NCBI GenBank assembly: GCA_016124385.1
Contig: WGNU01000006.1
Coordinates: 1-64,000, forward strand
Length of the DNA stretch: 64,000 nucleotides
From: Alphaproteobacteria bacterium
Lineage (GTDB): Bacteria; Pseudomonadota; Alphaproteobacteria; Micropepsales; Micropepsaceae
Direction: 5' to 3'
Under the pieces are notes generated by a model, which did no database searches, was not told the origin of the DNA, and was given only the letters and a program-made list of their open reading frames with translations. Positions 22,191 through 31,487 of the stretch are shown in pieces (the first letter of the stretch is position 1; each line of letters begins with the position of its first letter). A program made the translations under genes and the position numbers.

Positions 22191-24203
22191 ATGTTCAAGA
22201 AAATCCTAATCGCCAATCGCGGTGAGATCGCCTGCCGCGTTATCAAGACGGCCCGCAAGATGGGAATCCAGAGCGTTGCGGTCTATTCCGACGCGGACAA
22301 GGACGCCCTTCACGTCGAGATGGCGGACGAAGCCGTGCATATCGGCCCGCCGCCTGCCGCGCAGTCTTATCTCCTCGCCGATCGTATCGTCGCTGCATGC
22401 CGGGAGACGGGCGCCGAGGCCGTTCACCCTGGCTATGGCTTTCTCTCCGAGCGGCAATCGTTCCCGGAGGCATTGGCAAAGGTCGGCGTCGTCTTCATCG
22501 GGCCCAATCCGGGCGCGATCTCCGCGATGGGTGACAAGATCGAGTCCAAGAAGCTGGCGGCGAAGGCCAAGGTCAACACCGTCCCTGGCTATATCGGTGA
22601 GATATCGGGTGTTGATCACGCTCTCCGGATCGCTACCGAGATTGGGTATCCGGTGATGGTCAAAGCCTCCGCCGGCGGCGGCGGCAAGGGCCTGCGCGTT
22701 GTTCAGAACGCGGACGAGATGGCGCAGGCCTTCCAATCGGCGATGAACGAAGCACGCGCCTCGTTCGGTGATGATCGGATTTTCGTCGAGAAGTTCGTGA
22801 CCCAGCCGCGCCACATCGAGATCCAGGTGCTCGGCGACAAGCACGGCAATACGATTCATCTTGGCGAGCGCGAATGTTCCATCCAGCGTCGGCACCAGAA
22901 GGTGATCGAGGAGGCCCCGTCGCCTTTCCTGGACATGGAAACGCGAATGGCGATGGGTGCGCAGGCTGTTGCGCTCGCCAAGGCGGTCAATTACGACAGT
23001 GCGGGAACGGTCGAGTTCATCGTCGATGGCGATCGGAACTTCTATTTCCTTGAAATGAACACGCGGCTTCAGGTCGAGCATCCCGTCACGGAGCTCGTGA
23101 CGGGTGTCGATCTCGTCGAGCAGATGATCCGCGTGGCGGCCGGCGAAAAGCTCTCGATCACGCAGAAGGACATTTCCTGGAAGGGATGGGCGGTCGAGTC
23201 GCGCATCTACGCCGAAGACCCCTATCGAAATTTCCTGCCCTCGATCGGCCGCCTCGTCCGCTATCGGCCGCCGGCAGAGGGAAAGACAGGCGAAGGCATC
23301 GTTCGGAACGATACTGGCGTCTTCGAGGGTGGCGAGATCTCAATGTTCTATGACCCGATGATCGCCAAACTCTGCACCCACGCGGCGTCGCGCAGCGAGG
23401 CGATCGCGCTCCAGGCGCAGGCGCTGGATGCCTTCTATATAGACGGCATCCAGCACAACGTGCCCTTTCTGCAGGCCGTGATGCACAATCAACGCTTCCA
23501 GTCCGGCCGACTGACGACAGGATTTATCGCCGAGGAATTCCCTGAAGGCTTCCACGGGATTGCGCTTGGTGATCAGACCGAGCGGACGCTCGCCGCTGTC
23601 GCCGCTTTCGTGCGGGCGCGCGATCTCGTTCGCAGTCGGCAGATTTCGGGTCAGATCTCGGCGCCAGCCGCCTTGGCGCGCGACTGGGTCGTGCACATCG
23701 AAGACCGCGATCATCGCGTCGCCATCAGCGCGGGGAGTGTGGATCAGATCCAAATCGCGCTGGTGGGTAAAGATGGGGCGGAGCGCTCCGTTGCAATCGC
23801 GACCGATTGGGAGCCGAGCCAACCCGTCTTTCGAGCATTGGTCGATGGTAAGCCGATGGCCGTTCAAATTGAGCAGCGCGTCGATGGCATCGTCCTCACT
23901 CATGGCGGGGCAAAGGTAGTGGCGCGGGTGTTCCGCCCGCGCGATGCCGAACTCGCGAAACTGATGCCGATCAAGGTCGCGCCGGATACGTCGAAGCTAC
24001 TGCTCTGCCCGATGCCCGGACTTGTTGTCTCGATCAATGTCGAAGTGGGGCAAGAGGTCAAAGGGGGTGAGACCCTCGCCGTGGTCGAAGCGATGAAGAT
24101 GGAAAACGTACTCCGGGCGGAGCGCGACGGTATCATCGCCAAGATCAACGCGAAGAAGGGCGACAGCCTCGCGGTGGACGCGGTCATTCTCGAATTCGAG
24201 TAG
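22191..24203 (+). CDS. pccA: Propionyl-CoA carboxylase alpha subunit (biotin carboxylase/BCCP)
   Basis: KILIANRGEIACRVIKTARKMGI...; C-terminal VVEAMKMENVL biotinylation motif. Confidence 0.95.
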   Translation: MFKKILIANRGEIACRVIKTARKMGIQSVAVYSDADKDALHVEMADEAVHIGPPPAAQSYLLADRIVAACRETGAEAVHPGYGFLSERQSFPEALAKVGVVFIGPNPGAISAMGDKIESKKLAAKAKVNTVPGYIGEISGVDHALRIATEIGYPVMVKASAGGGGKGLRVVQNADEMAQAFQSAMNEARASFGDDRIFVEKFVTQPRHIEIQVLGDKHGNTIHLGERECSIQRRHQKVIEEAPSPFLDMETRMAMGAQAVALAKAVNYDSAGTVEFIVDGDRNFYFLEMNTRLQVEHPVTELVTGVDLVEQMIRVAAGEKLSITQKDISWKGWAVESRIYAEDPYRNFLPSIGRLVRYRPPAEGKTGEGIVRNDTGVFEGGEISMFYDPMIAKLCTHAASRSEAIALQAQALDAFYIDGIQHNVPFLQAVMHNQRFQSGRLTTGFIAEEFPEGFHGIALGDQTERTLAAVAAFVRARDLVRSRQISGQISAPAALARDWVVHIEDRDHRVAISAGSVDQIQIALVGKDGAERSVAIATDWEPSQPVFRALVDGKPMAVQIEQRVDGIVLTHGGAKVVARVFRPRDAELAKLMPIKVAPDTSKLLLCPMPGLVVSINVEVGQEVKGGETLAVVEAMKMENVLRAERDGIIAKINAKKGDSLAVDAVILEFE

Positions 24204-24216
24204 TTGTTCTTGGTGC

Positions 24217-24870
24217 TCAGCGGCGTCCGGCGACCGTCCCGAAGACCTCCTCGAAGGCATTGCGTAGGGCGACGTCGAGGTCGGCCATCGTCACGGGATA
24301 GCCAAGGGCAACGAGGCTGGTCACGCCGTGATCCGCGATGCCGCACGGCACAATGCCTGAGAAATGGCTGAGATCCGGGTCAAGGTTGATGCTCACGCCG
24401 TGGAAGCTGATCCCCTTGCGGACCCGCACGCCGATTGCAGCGATCTTGTCATCGACCCTATCGTTCCGCGCTACCCAAAGGCCAACGCGTCCTTCGCGGC
24501 GCACTGTCGTCAAGTTGAATGAGGCGAGCGCCCGGATCACCCATTCCTCGAGGCCATGGACATAGGCGCGGACGTCGCCGCCGCGCTTTTTCAGGTTCAT
24601 GAGGACATAGCCCACGCGCTGGCCGGGGCCGTGATAGGTGTACTGGCCGCCGCGGCCGGACTTGAAGACCGGAAAGCGCGGGTCCAGCAGATCGGCCTGT
24701 TTTGCGCTTGTTCCGGCCGTGTAGATCGGGGGGTGCTCCAGAAGCCACACGAGTTCGGGAGCATGGCCGGCGGCGATTTCCTCGACCCTGGCCTCCATGA
24801 AGACAACGGCGGTCGGGTAGGGGACCTCCCGGTCCGAAATGCGCCATTCAATGGGGTCGCGAGGGATCAT
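24217..24870 (-). CDS. lipB: Lipoyl(octanoyl) transferase
   Basis: [23 protein letters not shown]...[22 protein letters not shown]. Confidence 0.95.
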   Translation of the reverse strand: MIPRDPIEWRISDREVPYPTAVVFMEARVEEIAAGHAPELVWLLEHPPIYTAGTSAKQADLLDPRFPVFKSGRGGQYTYHGPGQRVGYVLMNLKKRGGDVRAYVHGLEEWVIRALASFNLTTVRREGRVGLWVARNDRVDDKIAAIGVRVRKGISFHGVSINLDPDLSHFSGIVPCGIADHGVTSLVALGYPVTMADLDVALRNAFEEVFGTVAGRR

Positions 24871-24936
24871 GTTTACCGCGAGGTAAAGGCTTTCCGCCTA
24901 GTGTCAAGCGGCCAAGCCAGGAGCGCAGAAGAGCCC

Positions 24937-25170
24937 ATGAGCGCCGTAGAAGCCGTCAAAGTCGAAATCGCGGTCGTCCTGGGGCGATCCGTGATCCCCA
25001 TGCAACAGCTTCTGCGGATGGGCCGCGGCGCCGTGATCGAGCTCGACGCGCACCAGAACGATGAGGTGTGGATCCTCGCCAATAACCGGCCGGTGGCGCG
25101 GGGCGAGATTATGATCCAGGGCGACCGGATCGCGGTTTCGGTCACGAATACCTTGACTGTCGTCGGATAG
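24937..25170 (+). CDS. FliN/SpoA-domain protein (orphan flagellar switch-like)
   Basis: VEIAVVLGRSVIPMQQLLRMGRGAVIELDAHQNDEVWILANNRPVARGEIMIQGDRIAVSVTNTL matches FliN C-terminal domain; start corrected to 24937. Confidence 0.8.
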   Translation: MSAVEAVKVEIAVVLGRSVIPMQQLLRMGRGAVIELDAHQNDEVWILANNRPVARGEIMIQGDRIAVSVTNTLTVVG

Positions 25171-25308
25171 GGTGCCCAATAACACGCGTCTCATGTGTTG
25201 TATATAATATTTCCCGACGAATGATTGCATAAATAACCTCGTCGCCCTAGCTTTGTGGGGAATAGCGGGCCGTGATTTGTCGCGGACGCCATTGAGGTGA
25301 TTTTGAGC

Positions 25309-25869
25309 ATGTTTCCGATGCTCGCCGATCTGACGCGGCTTCCCGTCCTCCTCATCGGTGGGGGTGGGCAGGCGGAGCGCCGTTGCCAGCTCCTCAAGGA
25401 GGCGGGCGCAGCGCGCTTGCGGGTGCTCACACCTTCCCCAAGTGATGCGCTGATCGCGCTTGCCGGCGAGGCGCTCGAGCGCCGGGAGCCGGTCCCTGAG
25501 GATTTCGCCGCCGCGCGAATCGTTTTCGTTGCCGATTGCGAGCGGGGGAAAGCCGAGGCGTTGGCCAAGGAGGCCCGGGCGGCGGGGTGTTTCGTCAATG
25601 TCGAGGACATGACCGCGCTGTGCGATTTCCACGTGCCGGCCATGGTGCGCAGGGGTGATCTGGTCATCACCGTCTCGACAGGGGGGCGGTCGCCCGCTCT
25701 CGCGCGCGCGATCCGCGATGATCTGGCCGCGCGATACGAGCCGGAGTGGGCTGCGCGCGTCGCGGCGATCGGCACAGCGCGCGACGCCTGGCGCGCCGAG
25801 GGTCTTTCGCTGCCCGAGATCTCGGCGCGCAGCGCGGCGTTGATCGCCGAGAAAGGATGGATGCCATGA
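25309..25869 (+). CDS. Siroheme synthase N-terminal-type protein (precorrin-2 dehydrogenase/sirohydrochlorin ferrochelatase)
   Basis: MFPMLADLTRLPVLLIGGGGQAERRCQLLKEAGA...DFHVPAMVRRGDLVITVSTGGRSPALARAIRDDL; upstream TTG at 25303 or 25297 also possible. Confidence 0.88.
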   Translation: MFPMLADLTRLPVLLIGGGGQAERRCQLLKEAGAARLRVLTPSPSDALIALAGEALERREPVPEDFAAARIVFVADCERGKAEALAKEARAAGCFVNVEDMTALCDFHVPAMVRRGDLVITVSTGGRSPALARAIRDDLAARYEPEWAARVAAIGTARDAWRAEGLSLPEISARSAALIAEKGWMP

Positions 25870-26663
25870 GCGGCTCCGATGAGGCGCCCGTGACAACGCT
25901 GAAGTTGAAGCGGCCAGCGCCGCCGGCGGCGCCCCGCGTCTTCGATGTGGGTGAGGCGCCCGCGCCCAGCGGCCCGCTCGCGGCGCGGCTTGCCGAGATG
26001 CGCGCGCGCTATGACGGGCTCACCGGCGGCCGCCTGCTCGAGGTGATGATCCGCAACGAATTTCCCGAACGGATCGCGGTCGTCTCCTCGTTCGGCTCTG
26101 AATCGGTCGTCGTGTTGCACATGATGGCGCAGATCGATCCCACGGTGCCGGTCATCTTCCTTAATACGGGCAAGCTGTTCGGCGAGACGCTGCGCTATCG
26201 CGACCGGCTGCAGGATCAGTTGCGGCTGACGGATATCCGCGCGATCGGGCCGCATCCGGACGACGAGCAGCGCGACGATCCGGACGGGATCCTGTGGAGC
26301 CAGAATCCGGATGCTTGCTGCAATTTCCGCAAAGTGCTGCCGCTGAAGCGCGCGCTCAAGCATTTCGACGCGCAAGTGACGGGCCGCAAGCGCTTTCAGA
26401 CCAGCGCGCGCCTCGCAATGCCGACCATTGAAGTCGCCGATGGGCGATTCAAGATCAACCCGTTGGCCGACATGACGCTGTACGATCTCACCCGCTACAT
26501 CGAGGAACACAAGCTGCCCAAGCATCCGCTGGTCGATGACGGCTATCTCTCGATCGGATGCATGCCGTGCACCCAGCGCGTCCAGGCGGGGGGCGATTAT
26601 CGCTCCGGCCGCTGGGCGGGCTCGGACAAGGAAGAGTGCGGCATTCACGGCGATGGGATCTAG
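25866..26663 (+). CDS. cysH: Phosphoadenylyl/adenylyl-sulfate reductase ([4Fe-4S] type by CC...CxxC motif)
   Basis: VVSSFGSESVVVLHMMAQIDPTVPVIFLNTGKLF...DACCNFRKVLPL...GCMPCTQRV...EECGIHG. Confidence 0.93.
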   Translation: MSGSDEAPVTTLKLKRPAPPAAPRVFDVGEAPAPSGPLAARLAEMRARYDGLTGGRLLEVMIRNEFPERIAVVSSFGSESVVVLHMMAQIDPTVPVIFLNTGKLFGETLRYRDRLQDQLRLTDIRAIGPHPDDEQRDDPDGILWSQNPDACCNFRKVLPLKRALKHFDAQVTGRKRFQTSARLAMPTIEVADGRFKINPLADMTLYDLTRYIEEHKLPKHPLVDDGYLSIGCMPCTQRVQAGGDYRSGRWAGSDKEECGIHGDGI

Positions 26664-27610
26664 CGTGCGAGCCTTGCGCGCTCGCCGCGTGCGGCTCGCC
26701 ATTCCGCCACGGTGAGCATGGTATCGCCGTCATAGACGTGCGTGATGACCTTCGCGTCGGCCAATTCCTCGAGCGTGGGGTACCAGATCGTCGTCGCGGG
26801 GACGCGTGCGGCACGATCGGCGAAGGCGGGGTCGATTCCGTTCGCGATGAGGAAATCACGCTGGATGGTGTCGACCGGCATGTCGTGCTCAACATCACCG
26901 ATGACCGTCGATTGATGAAAGCCCAGCCGCGCCCCAGTGTGAGCGATCCGCTCTTTTGCCGCGACGAAGGCCAGCGTGCAGGCGCTGGAACATTCGACCT
27001 CGACATAGGCTTTGAGCTGGCGCTCGTGCATCGCCTTGCCGAGCGCTTGCGCTGGGCCGATGCGCCCACCCGCGCTTTCGAGATAAATGAGCGTGATCCC
27101 GGGATTGTACTTGAGATAATTCAGCATCTCGCGCGCGGAGATGAAATTAATGTAGCCGACGAGCTGCAACTCGTCCTCGACGACATCGATATGATACTCC
27201 GCGACCTCGTCGAGGCCGGCCGAGATGAGCGCCAGATCGTAGGCCTGGCGCGCGATCGGCCAAAGGAACGGAAGGGTGGCGATCGCGCCCAGGATGATCG
27301 CGCCCTGGGCGAAGCGGGGGCCAAGCGAGAGCCGCCCCGTGCCGACGCGGGCCCGAATGACGCGCGCGGCCGAGCGCCAGCAGCCGACGATCTGCCAAAC
27401 GGCGATGACGATCGTCGTGCCGACGGTTACCACGAAGACCGTGATCAGGGGGGCCAGGTCGGTGATCTGATTGGCGCCGTCAAAGGCGCCCAACCGGGTG
27501 GCAACGGTCAGTGCCACGCCGATCGCCAGATTCACGGTAAAGATGTTGATCCAGAAGCTCTGGGCCAGATCGATGTCGCCGCGCCAATGGCGGAGTAGAT
27601 ACTGTCCCAT
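26660..27610 (-). CDS. Membrane protein with ClpP/crotonase-like Ser-peptidase-type domain
   Basis: N-terminal TM segments; ITLIYLESAGGRIGPAQALGKAMHERQLKAYVEVECSSACTLAFVAAKERIAHTGARLGFHQS; likely start MGQYLL at 27610. Confidence 0.6.
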   Translation of the reverse strand: MGQYLLRHWRGDIDLAQSFWINIFTVNLAIGVALTVATRLGAFDGANQITDLAPLITVFVVTVGTTIVIAVWQIVGCWRSAARVIRARVGTGRLSLGPRFAQGAIILGAIATLPFLWPIARQAYDLALISAGLDEVAEYHIDVVEDELQLVGYINFISAREMLNYLKYNPGITLIYLESAGGRIGPAQALGKAMHERQLKAYVEVECSSACTLAFVAAKERIAHTGARLGFHQSTVIGDVEHDMPVDTIQRDFLIANGIDPAFADRAARVPATTIWYPTLEELADAKVITHVYDGDTMLTVAEWRAARGERARLAR

Positions 27611-27789
27611 GGTCCGCTTACGCCGGATGTCCCGTCCCCATCCTGGGGAGGATACAAGCGACGGCGCCCGAGGGCCAGTCGCGAGGCACGTCCGAGCGAC
27701 TTTTGCGGACGGCGCCACGCGGCGCCAACGAGCAGCCTTCACAAGGCTCAGGCGATTTGTTAAACGCTCACCCCTTCATGCCCTGACGT

Positions 27790-27873
27790 GCGGTCGTGGC
27801 GGAATGGTAGACGCGCTAGCTTGAGGTGCTAGTAGGGCAACCTGTGGAAGTTCGACTCTTCTCGACCGCACCA
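27790..27873 (+). tRNA. tRNA-Leu (anticodon GAG, 27823-27825), CCA encoded
   Basis: GCGGTCG/CGACCGC acceptor stem, CTAGC-TTGAGGT-GCTAG anticodon arm, GTTCGAC-like T arm, long variable arm, ACCA end. Confidence 0.95.
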
Positions 27874-28040
27874 TTCCTTGTTTCCCGTCCGGGGCGTTAT
27901 CCATGGTCATTGATGCCGTGAACGGGGCCGCGAGGCGCCGCGCCGCAATCGCGCCCAATCGACGACTTCGTGACGTCCCCTGCTTGAATGCGAGCGCCAT
28001 TCGCGCAGAATCCGGCATCCACCGCGGAAAGGGCCGACCC

Positions 28041-28979
28041 ATGCGTTTCGTGTTGTCCGTTCTCGCGGCCACCTTTCTGGGAGTCTTTGGCGCCGCGCCG
28101 GCTTCGGCGGAGCGCTGGGCGCAGGCCCGCGAGCTCGACGGTGCGGTCTCCAATCTGGCCGCGACCGCGATCGGCGAGACGATCTATTTCGGCGGCGGGG
28201 CGGGGGTTGCGGGCCCCCGCAGCGATTTCGATGCCTTCGACGCGCGGCGCGAGACCGTGCAGCCGCTTCCGCCCCTGCCCGAGGGCCTCGAGCAGTTGGC
28301 GATGGCGGCGGTCGGCGGCAGCGTCCTTGTCTTCGGGGGCCTCAAGGGCGCCGACGGCGAGCCCAGCGCCAAGACCTGGGCCTTCGACATCAAGGCGCGC
28401 GAATGGCAGGCGCGCCGCGCGATGCCCAAGCCGCGCTACGGGCACAGCGCGGTGACGGCCGGTAGCCTCGTCTATATCGTGGGCGGTGGGGGCGCCGATG
28501 CGGGGCCTGTCTTTGTCTACGACACGATCACCGACAAATGGCGCGAGGTGACCGCGCTGCCGGTCTCGCGCGCGTTCGTCGCGGCGGCGAGCGACGGCGA
28601 GCGGCTCTTCGTCGCTGGCGGTCAGGGGCGCGACGGGAATCCCAGTTCGCGCCTCGACATCCTCGACCTTTCCACCGAGACCTGGAGCAATGGCCCCGCG
28701 CTTCCGGTCGCGCTGTCGGGCGCGACGGCGGGGTTCCTCAACGGGCGGCTCCATGTCGCCGGTGGCGTTTCGCTCGACACGATGCGCACCTATGCCGATC
28801 ATCACATCTTCGATCCCGCGAGCGGGGGCTGGTCGCGCGGCGCGCCGATGCCGACCGCGCGGCACAGCCTTGCCTCTGCTGTCGCCGGGGGAAGATGGTT
28901 CGTTTTCGGCGGCGGGGTCGGCGCTGGCTTCTTTACGGTCTTCACCGCTTCTGACGCGGTTGAGATCTTCACGCCCTAG
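28041..28979 (+). CDS. Secreted Kelch-repeat beta-propeller protein
   Basis: Signal peptide MRFVLSVLAATFLGVFGAAPASA; repeated GG...W...P.PR motifs. Confidence 0.82.
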   Translation: MRFVLSVLAATFLGVFGAAPASAERWAQARELDGAVSNLAATAIGETIYFGGGAGVAGPRSDFDAFDARRETVQPLPPLPEGLEQLAMAAVGGSVLVFGGLKGADGEPSAKTWAFDIKAREWQARRAMPKPRYGHSAVTAGSLVYIVGGGGADAGPVFVYDTITDKWREVTALPVSRAFVAAASDGERLFVAGGQGRDGNPSSRLDILDLSTETWSNGPALPVALSGATAGFLNGRLHVAGGVSLDTMRTYADHHIFDPASGGWSRGAPMPTARHSLASAVAGGRWFVFGGGVGAGFFTVFTASDAVEIFTP

Positions 28980-28988
28980 GGACGCACC

Positions 28989-30161
28989 ATGATCCCCAAC
29001 GCCGTTCGCCCCTTCGATTTCGGTCTCGATGAAACGATCGAGGCCTTGCGCGACGTCACGCAGCGCTTCTCGGCCGATGAGATCGCGCCCCGGGCCGACG
29101 AGATCGACCGGAGCAACGAGTTCCCGCGCAATCTGTGGCCAAAGCTCGGCGCGCTCGGGCTTCTCGGCATCACGGTCGAGGAGGAAGACGGCGGGGCGGG
29201 GCTCGGCTATCTCGCGCATTGCATCGCGATGGAGGAGATCTCGCGCGGTTCCGCCAGCGTCGGTCTTTCCTATGGCGCGCATTCCAATCTCTGCGTCAAC
29301 CAGATCCGCCGGCACGCGAGCCCCGAGCAAAAGCGCCGCTATCTGCCCAAGCTCCTCTCGGGTGAGCATGTGGGCGCGCTCGCCATGAGCGAGCCGGGCG
29401 CGGGGTCCGACGTCGTCTCGATGCGGCTGAAAGCCGAGAAACGCGGCGACCGCTACGTCCTCAACGGCAACAAGATGTGGATCACGAACGGGCCGCTCGC
29501 CGACGTGCTCGTTGTCTACGCGAAGACTGACCCCAGCGCGGGCCCGCGCGGCATCACCGCCTTCCTCATCGAGAAGGGGATGAAGGGTTTTTCCACCGCG
29601 CAGAAGCTCGACAAGCTGGGTATGCGCGGCTCGGATACCGGCGAGCTCGTCTTTGAGGACTGCGAGGTGCCGGAGGAAAACGTGCTCGGCGCGGTCGGCA
29701 AGGGCGTCAACGTCCTCATGAGCGGGCTCGACTACGAGCGCGCGGTGCTGGCGGCCGGGCCCATCGGCATCATGCAGGCCGCGATGGACATCGTGCTGCC
29801 GTATGTCCACGAGCGGCGGCAATTCGGCCAGCCGATCGGTTCCTTCCAGCTCATGCAGGGCAAGATCGCCGACATGTATGTGCGGATGAACGCGACGCGC
29901 GCCTATGTCTACGCCGTCGCCGCCGCCATCGACCGGGGCCAGCCCACCCGCAAGGACGCGGCGGGCGCGATCCTCTATGCGGCCGAGAGCGCGACCTGGA
30001 TCGCGCTCGAGGCGATCCAGGCGCTCGGCGGGAACGGCTACATCAACGATTATCCCACCGGCCGGCTGCTGCGCGACGCCAAGCTCTACGAGATCGGGGC
30101 CGGCACCTCCGAGATCCGCCGCTGGCTGATCGGCCGCGAGCTCTTCGAAGAATCGGCTTAG
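28989..30161 (+). CDS. ivd: Isovaleryl-CoA dehydrogenase
   Basis: Acyl-CoA dehydrogenase fold; [39 protein letters not shown]; genomic context with mccA/mccB. Confidence 0.92.
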   Translation: MIPNAVRPFDFGLDETIEALRDVTQRFSADEIAPRADEIDRSNEFPRNLWPKLGALGLLGITVEEEDGGAGLGYLAHCIAMEEISRGSASVGLSYGAHSNLCVNQIRRHASPEQKRRYLPKLLSGEHVGALAMSEPGAGSDVVSMRLKAEKRGDRYVLNGNKMWITNGPLADVLVVYAKTDPSAGPRGITAFLIEKGMKGFSTAQKLDKLGMRGSDTGELVFEDCEVPEENVLGAVGKGVNVLMSGLDYERAVLAAGPIGIMQAAMDIVLPYVHERRQFGQPIGSFQLMQGKIADMYVRMNATRAYVYAVAAAIDRGQPTRKDAAGAILYAAESATWIALEAIQALGGNGYINDYPTGRLLRDAKLYEIGAGTSEIRRWLIGRELFEESA

Positions 30162-30416
30162 GCGCGGCGTCATCTCGCAGCCGGCCTCGTAGTCGGCCCA
30201 GTCGTCCTTCAATTGGAGGATCTTCTTGATCTCGCGGCGGAGCGGGCGCATGCGCCGCTGATAGGCGCGCTCGGCGGCGGTGAAGCGGCCGTGCTTCAAG
30301 GCGTTCCGATTGCCCTTTGGGGCGCCCGGGCGGCGGGCCGGGGCCTCCATTGAATTTTGTTTTTTGTTTTCGTTTTGCGATTTTCTCGCAGCGGGGTTTT
30401 GGGTCGTCTCACTCAT
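30162..30416 (-). CDS. Small protein with GAPKGNRNALKHG motif (3' end uncertain, runs antisense into ivd)
   Basis: MSETTQNPAARKSQNENKKQNSMEAPARRPGAPKGNRNALKHGRFTAAERAYQRRMRPLRREIKKIL; no stop before the ivd gene. Confidence 0.45.
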
Positions 30417-30664
30417 GGGGCCGAGTCTAAGGCCGCCACGACACCCGGGGATAAGATCGCTCAGCTCCCTTCGAATTCCCTGCCGCCGGGCGGCCCCAGC
30501 TGTTGCACAAGTTCAGCTGACACGGGCTGAGTCTTGGCATAGCAAATTCGTCAAGCACTGGTCACGTCGCTGGATGAGGGGCCCGAAGCGTCTTCACCGG
30601 CCGCATTTTCTTGAATATCGTCATTCGTACCGCCATGTTTGTTGGGTGAATGAGGGTCATCGAA

Positions 30665-30880
30665 ATGAAGAGCCCGAGTGTGCGTGAAGCTGAGGGAAAG
30701 TTGGCACCGTCTCTGCGCCAACGCCAAAAGGACGCCGGCCGACGCGCTCTAGCGGTGTCGAGTCCGGATGGGTTGACGGCCGCACGCATCGACGAGGCGA
30801 TTCGAACCGCTGCAAGCACCGGAAAGTCCAAAGCGAGCGATGCCCCGAAAAAGCCCACCTCGGCCGCGAAAAAGGGCTAA
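30665..30880 (+). CDS. Small hypothetical protein, basic Lys/Ala-rich C-terminus, overlapping next gene
   Basis: MKSPSVREAEGKLAPSLRQRQKDAGRRALAVSSPDGLTAARIDEAIRTAASTGKSKASDAPKKPTSAAKKG; GAGGG upstream; overlaps 30840 start. Confidence 0.5.
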   Translation: MKSPSVREAEGKLAPSLRQRQKDAGRRALAVSSPDGLTAARIDEAIRTAASTGKSKASDAPKKPTSAAKKG

Positions 30881-31487
30881 AGCTCCTTCGGTCTTCATCA
30901 ATTGCCCGTTCGACGCCTCCTATCGACCTGTTTTGGACGCATTGGCGTTTACGATTCAGGTCTGCGGGTTTTATCCGCGCGCAGCATTGGATGAAGAGGA
31001 TGGCACTGAGCCGCGCATCGACAAGATTGTTCGCTTGATCCGCGAATGTGACTTCTCGGTGCATGACATCTCACGAACTGATCTCGATAAGGGTACGAAG
31101 CTTCCGCGGTTCAACATGCCGTTCGAACTTGGATTGGCGATTGGCGCGAAGCGATTCGGCTCATCGACCGCCAAACGGAAGACGTGCCTCATTCTCGACA
31201 CGGAGAAGTATCGGTATCAAAAATTTCTTTCGGACATCGCTGGTCAAGACATCAGGTCGCATTCGGATGAGCCTCACGAGGCAATTAAAGCAGTGCGCGA
31301 CTGGCTGGAGACCAAATCCAGATTCACCGATTTGCCAGGCGCGAATGCAATCATTCGCAAGTATCGGTATTTTGAGAAAGCTAAGCCAACCCTCCTCAAG
31401 TCTGCGGAAGTCGATGCGGATGAATTGACCTTTGTCCTTTTGAGGAAGTTGATTGCAAGGTGGATAGTATCAAGAGCCAAAACGTAG
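30840..31487 (+). CDS. TIR/nucleoside 2-deoxyribosyltransferase-like (Rossmannoid) putative effector
   Basis: SVFINCPFDASYRPVLDALAFTIQVCGFYPRAALDEEDGTEPRIDKIVRLIRECDFSVHDISRT...LPRFNMPFELGLAIGAKRFG; FELG.AIG resembles the catalytic-Glu motif of this fold. Confidence 0.6.
   Translation: MPRKSPPRPRKRAKAPSVFINCPFDASYRPVLDALAFTIQVCGFYPRAALDEEDGTEPRIDKIVRLIRECDFSVHDISRTDLDKGTKLPRFNMPFELGLAIGAKRFGSSTAKRKTCLILDTEKYRYQKFLSDIAGQDIRSHSDEPHEAIKAVRDWLETKSRFTDLPGANAIIRKYRYFEKAKPTLLKSAEVDADELTFVLLRKLIARWIVSRAKT

Noticed and set aside
27897-30416. 839-aa minus-strand ORF
   Set aside because: It is antisense to the kelch gene and ivd; low-complexity His/Arg/Asp/Ala composition typical of GC-rich antisense frames. 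Only its first ~85 codons resemble a real protein.
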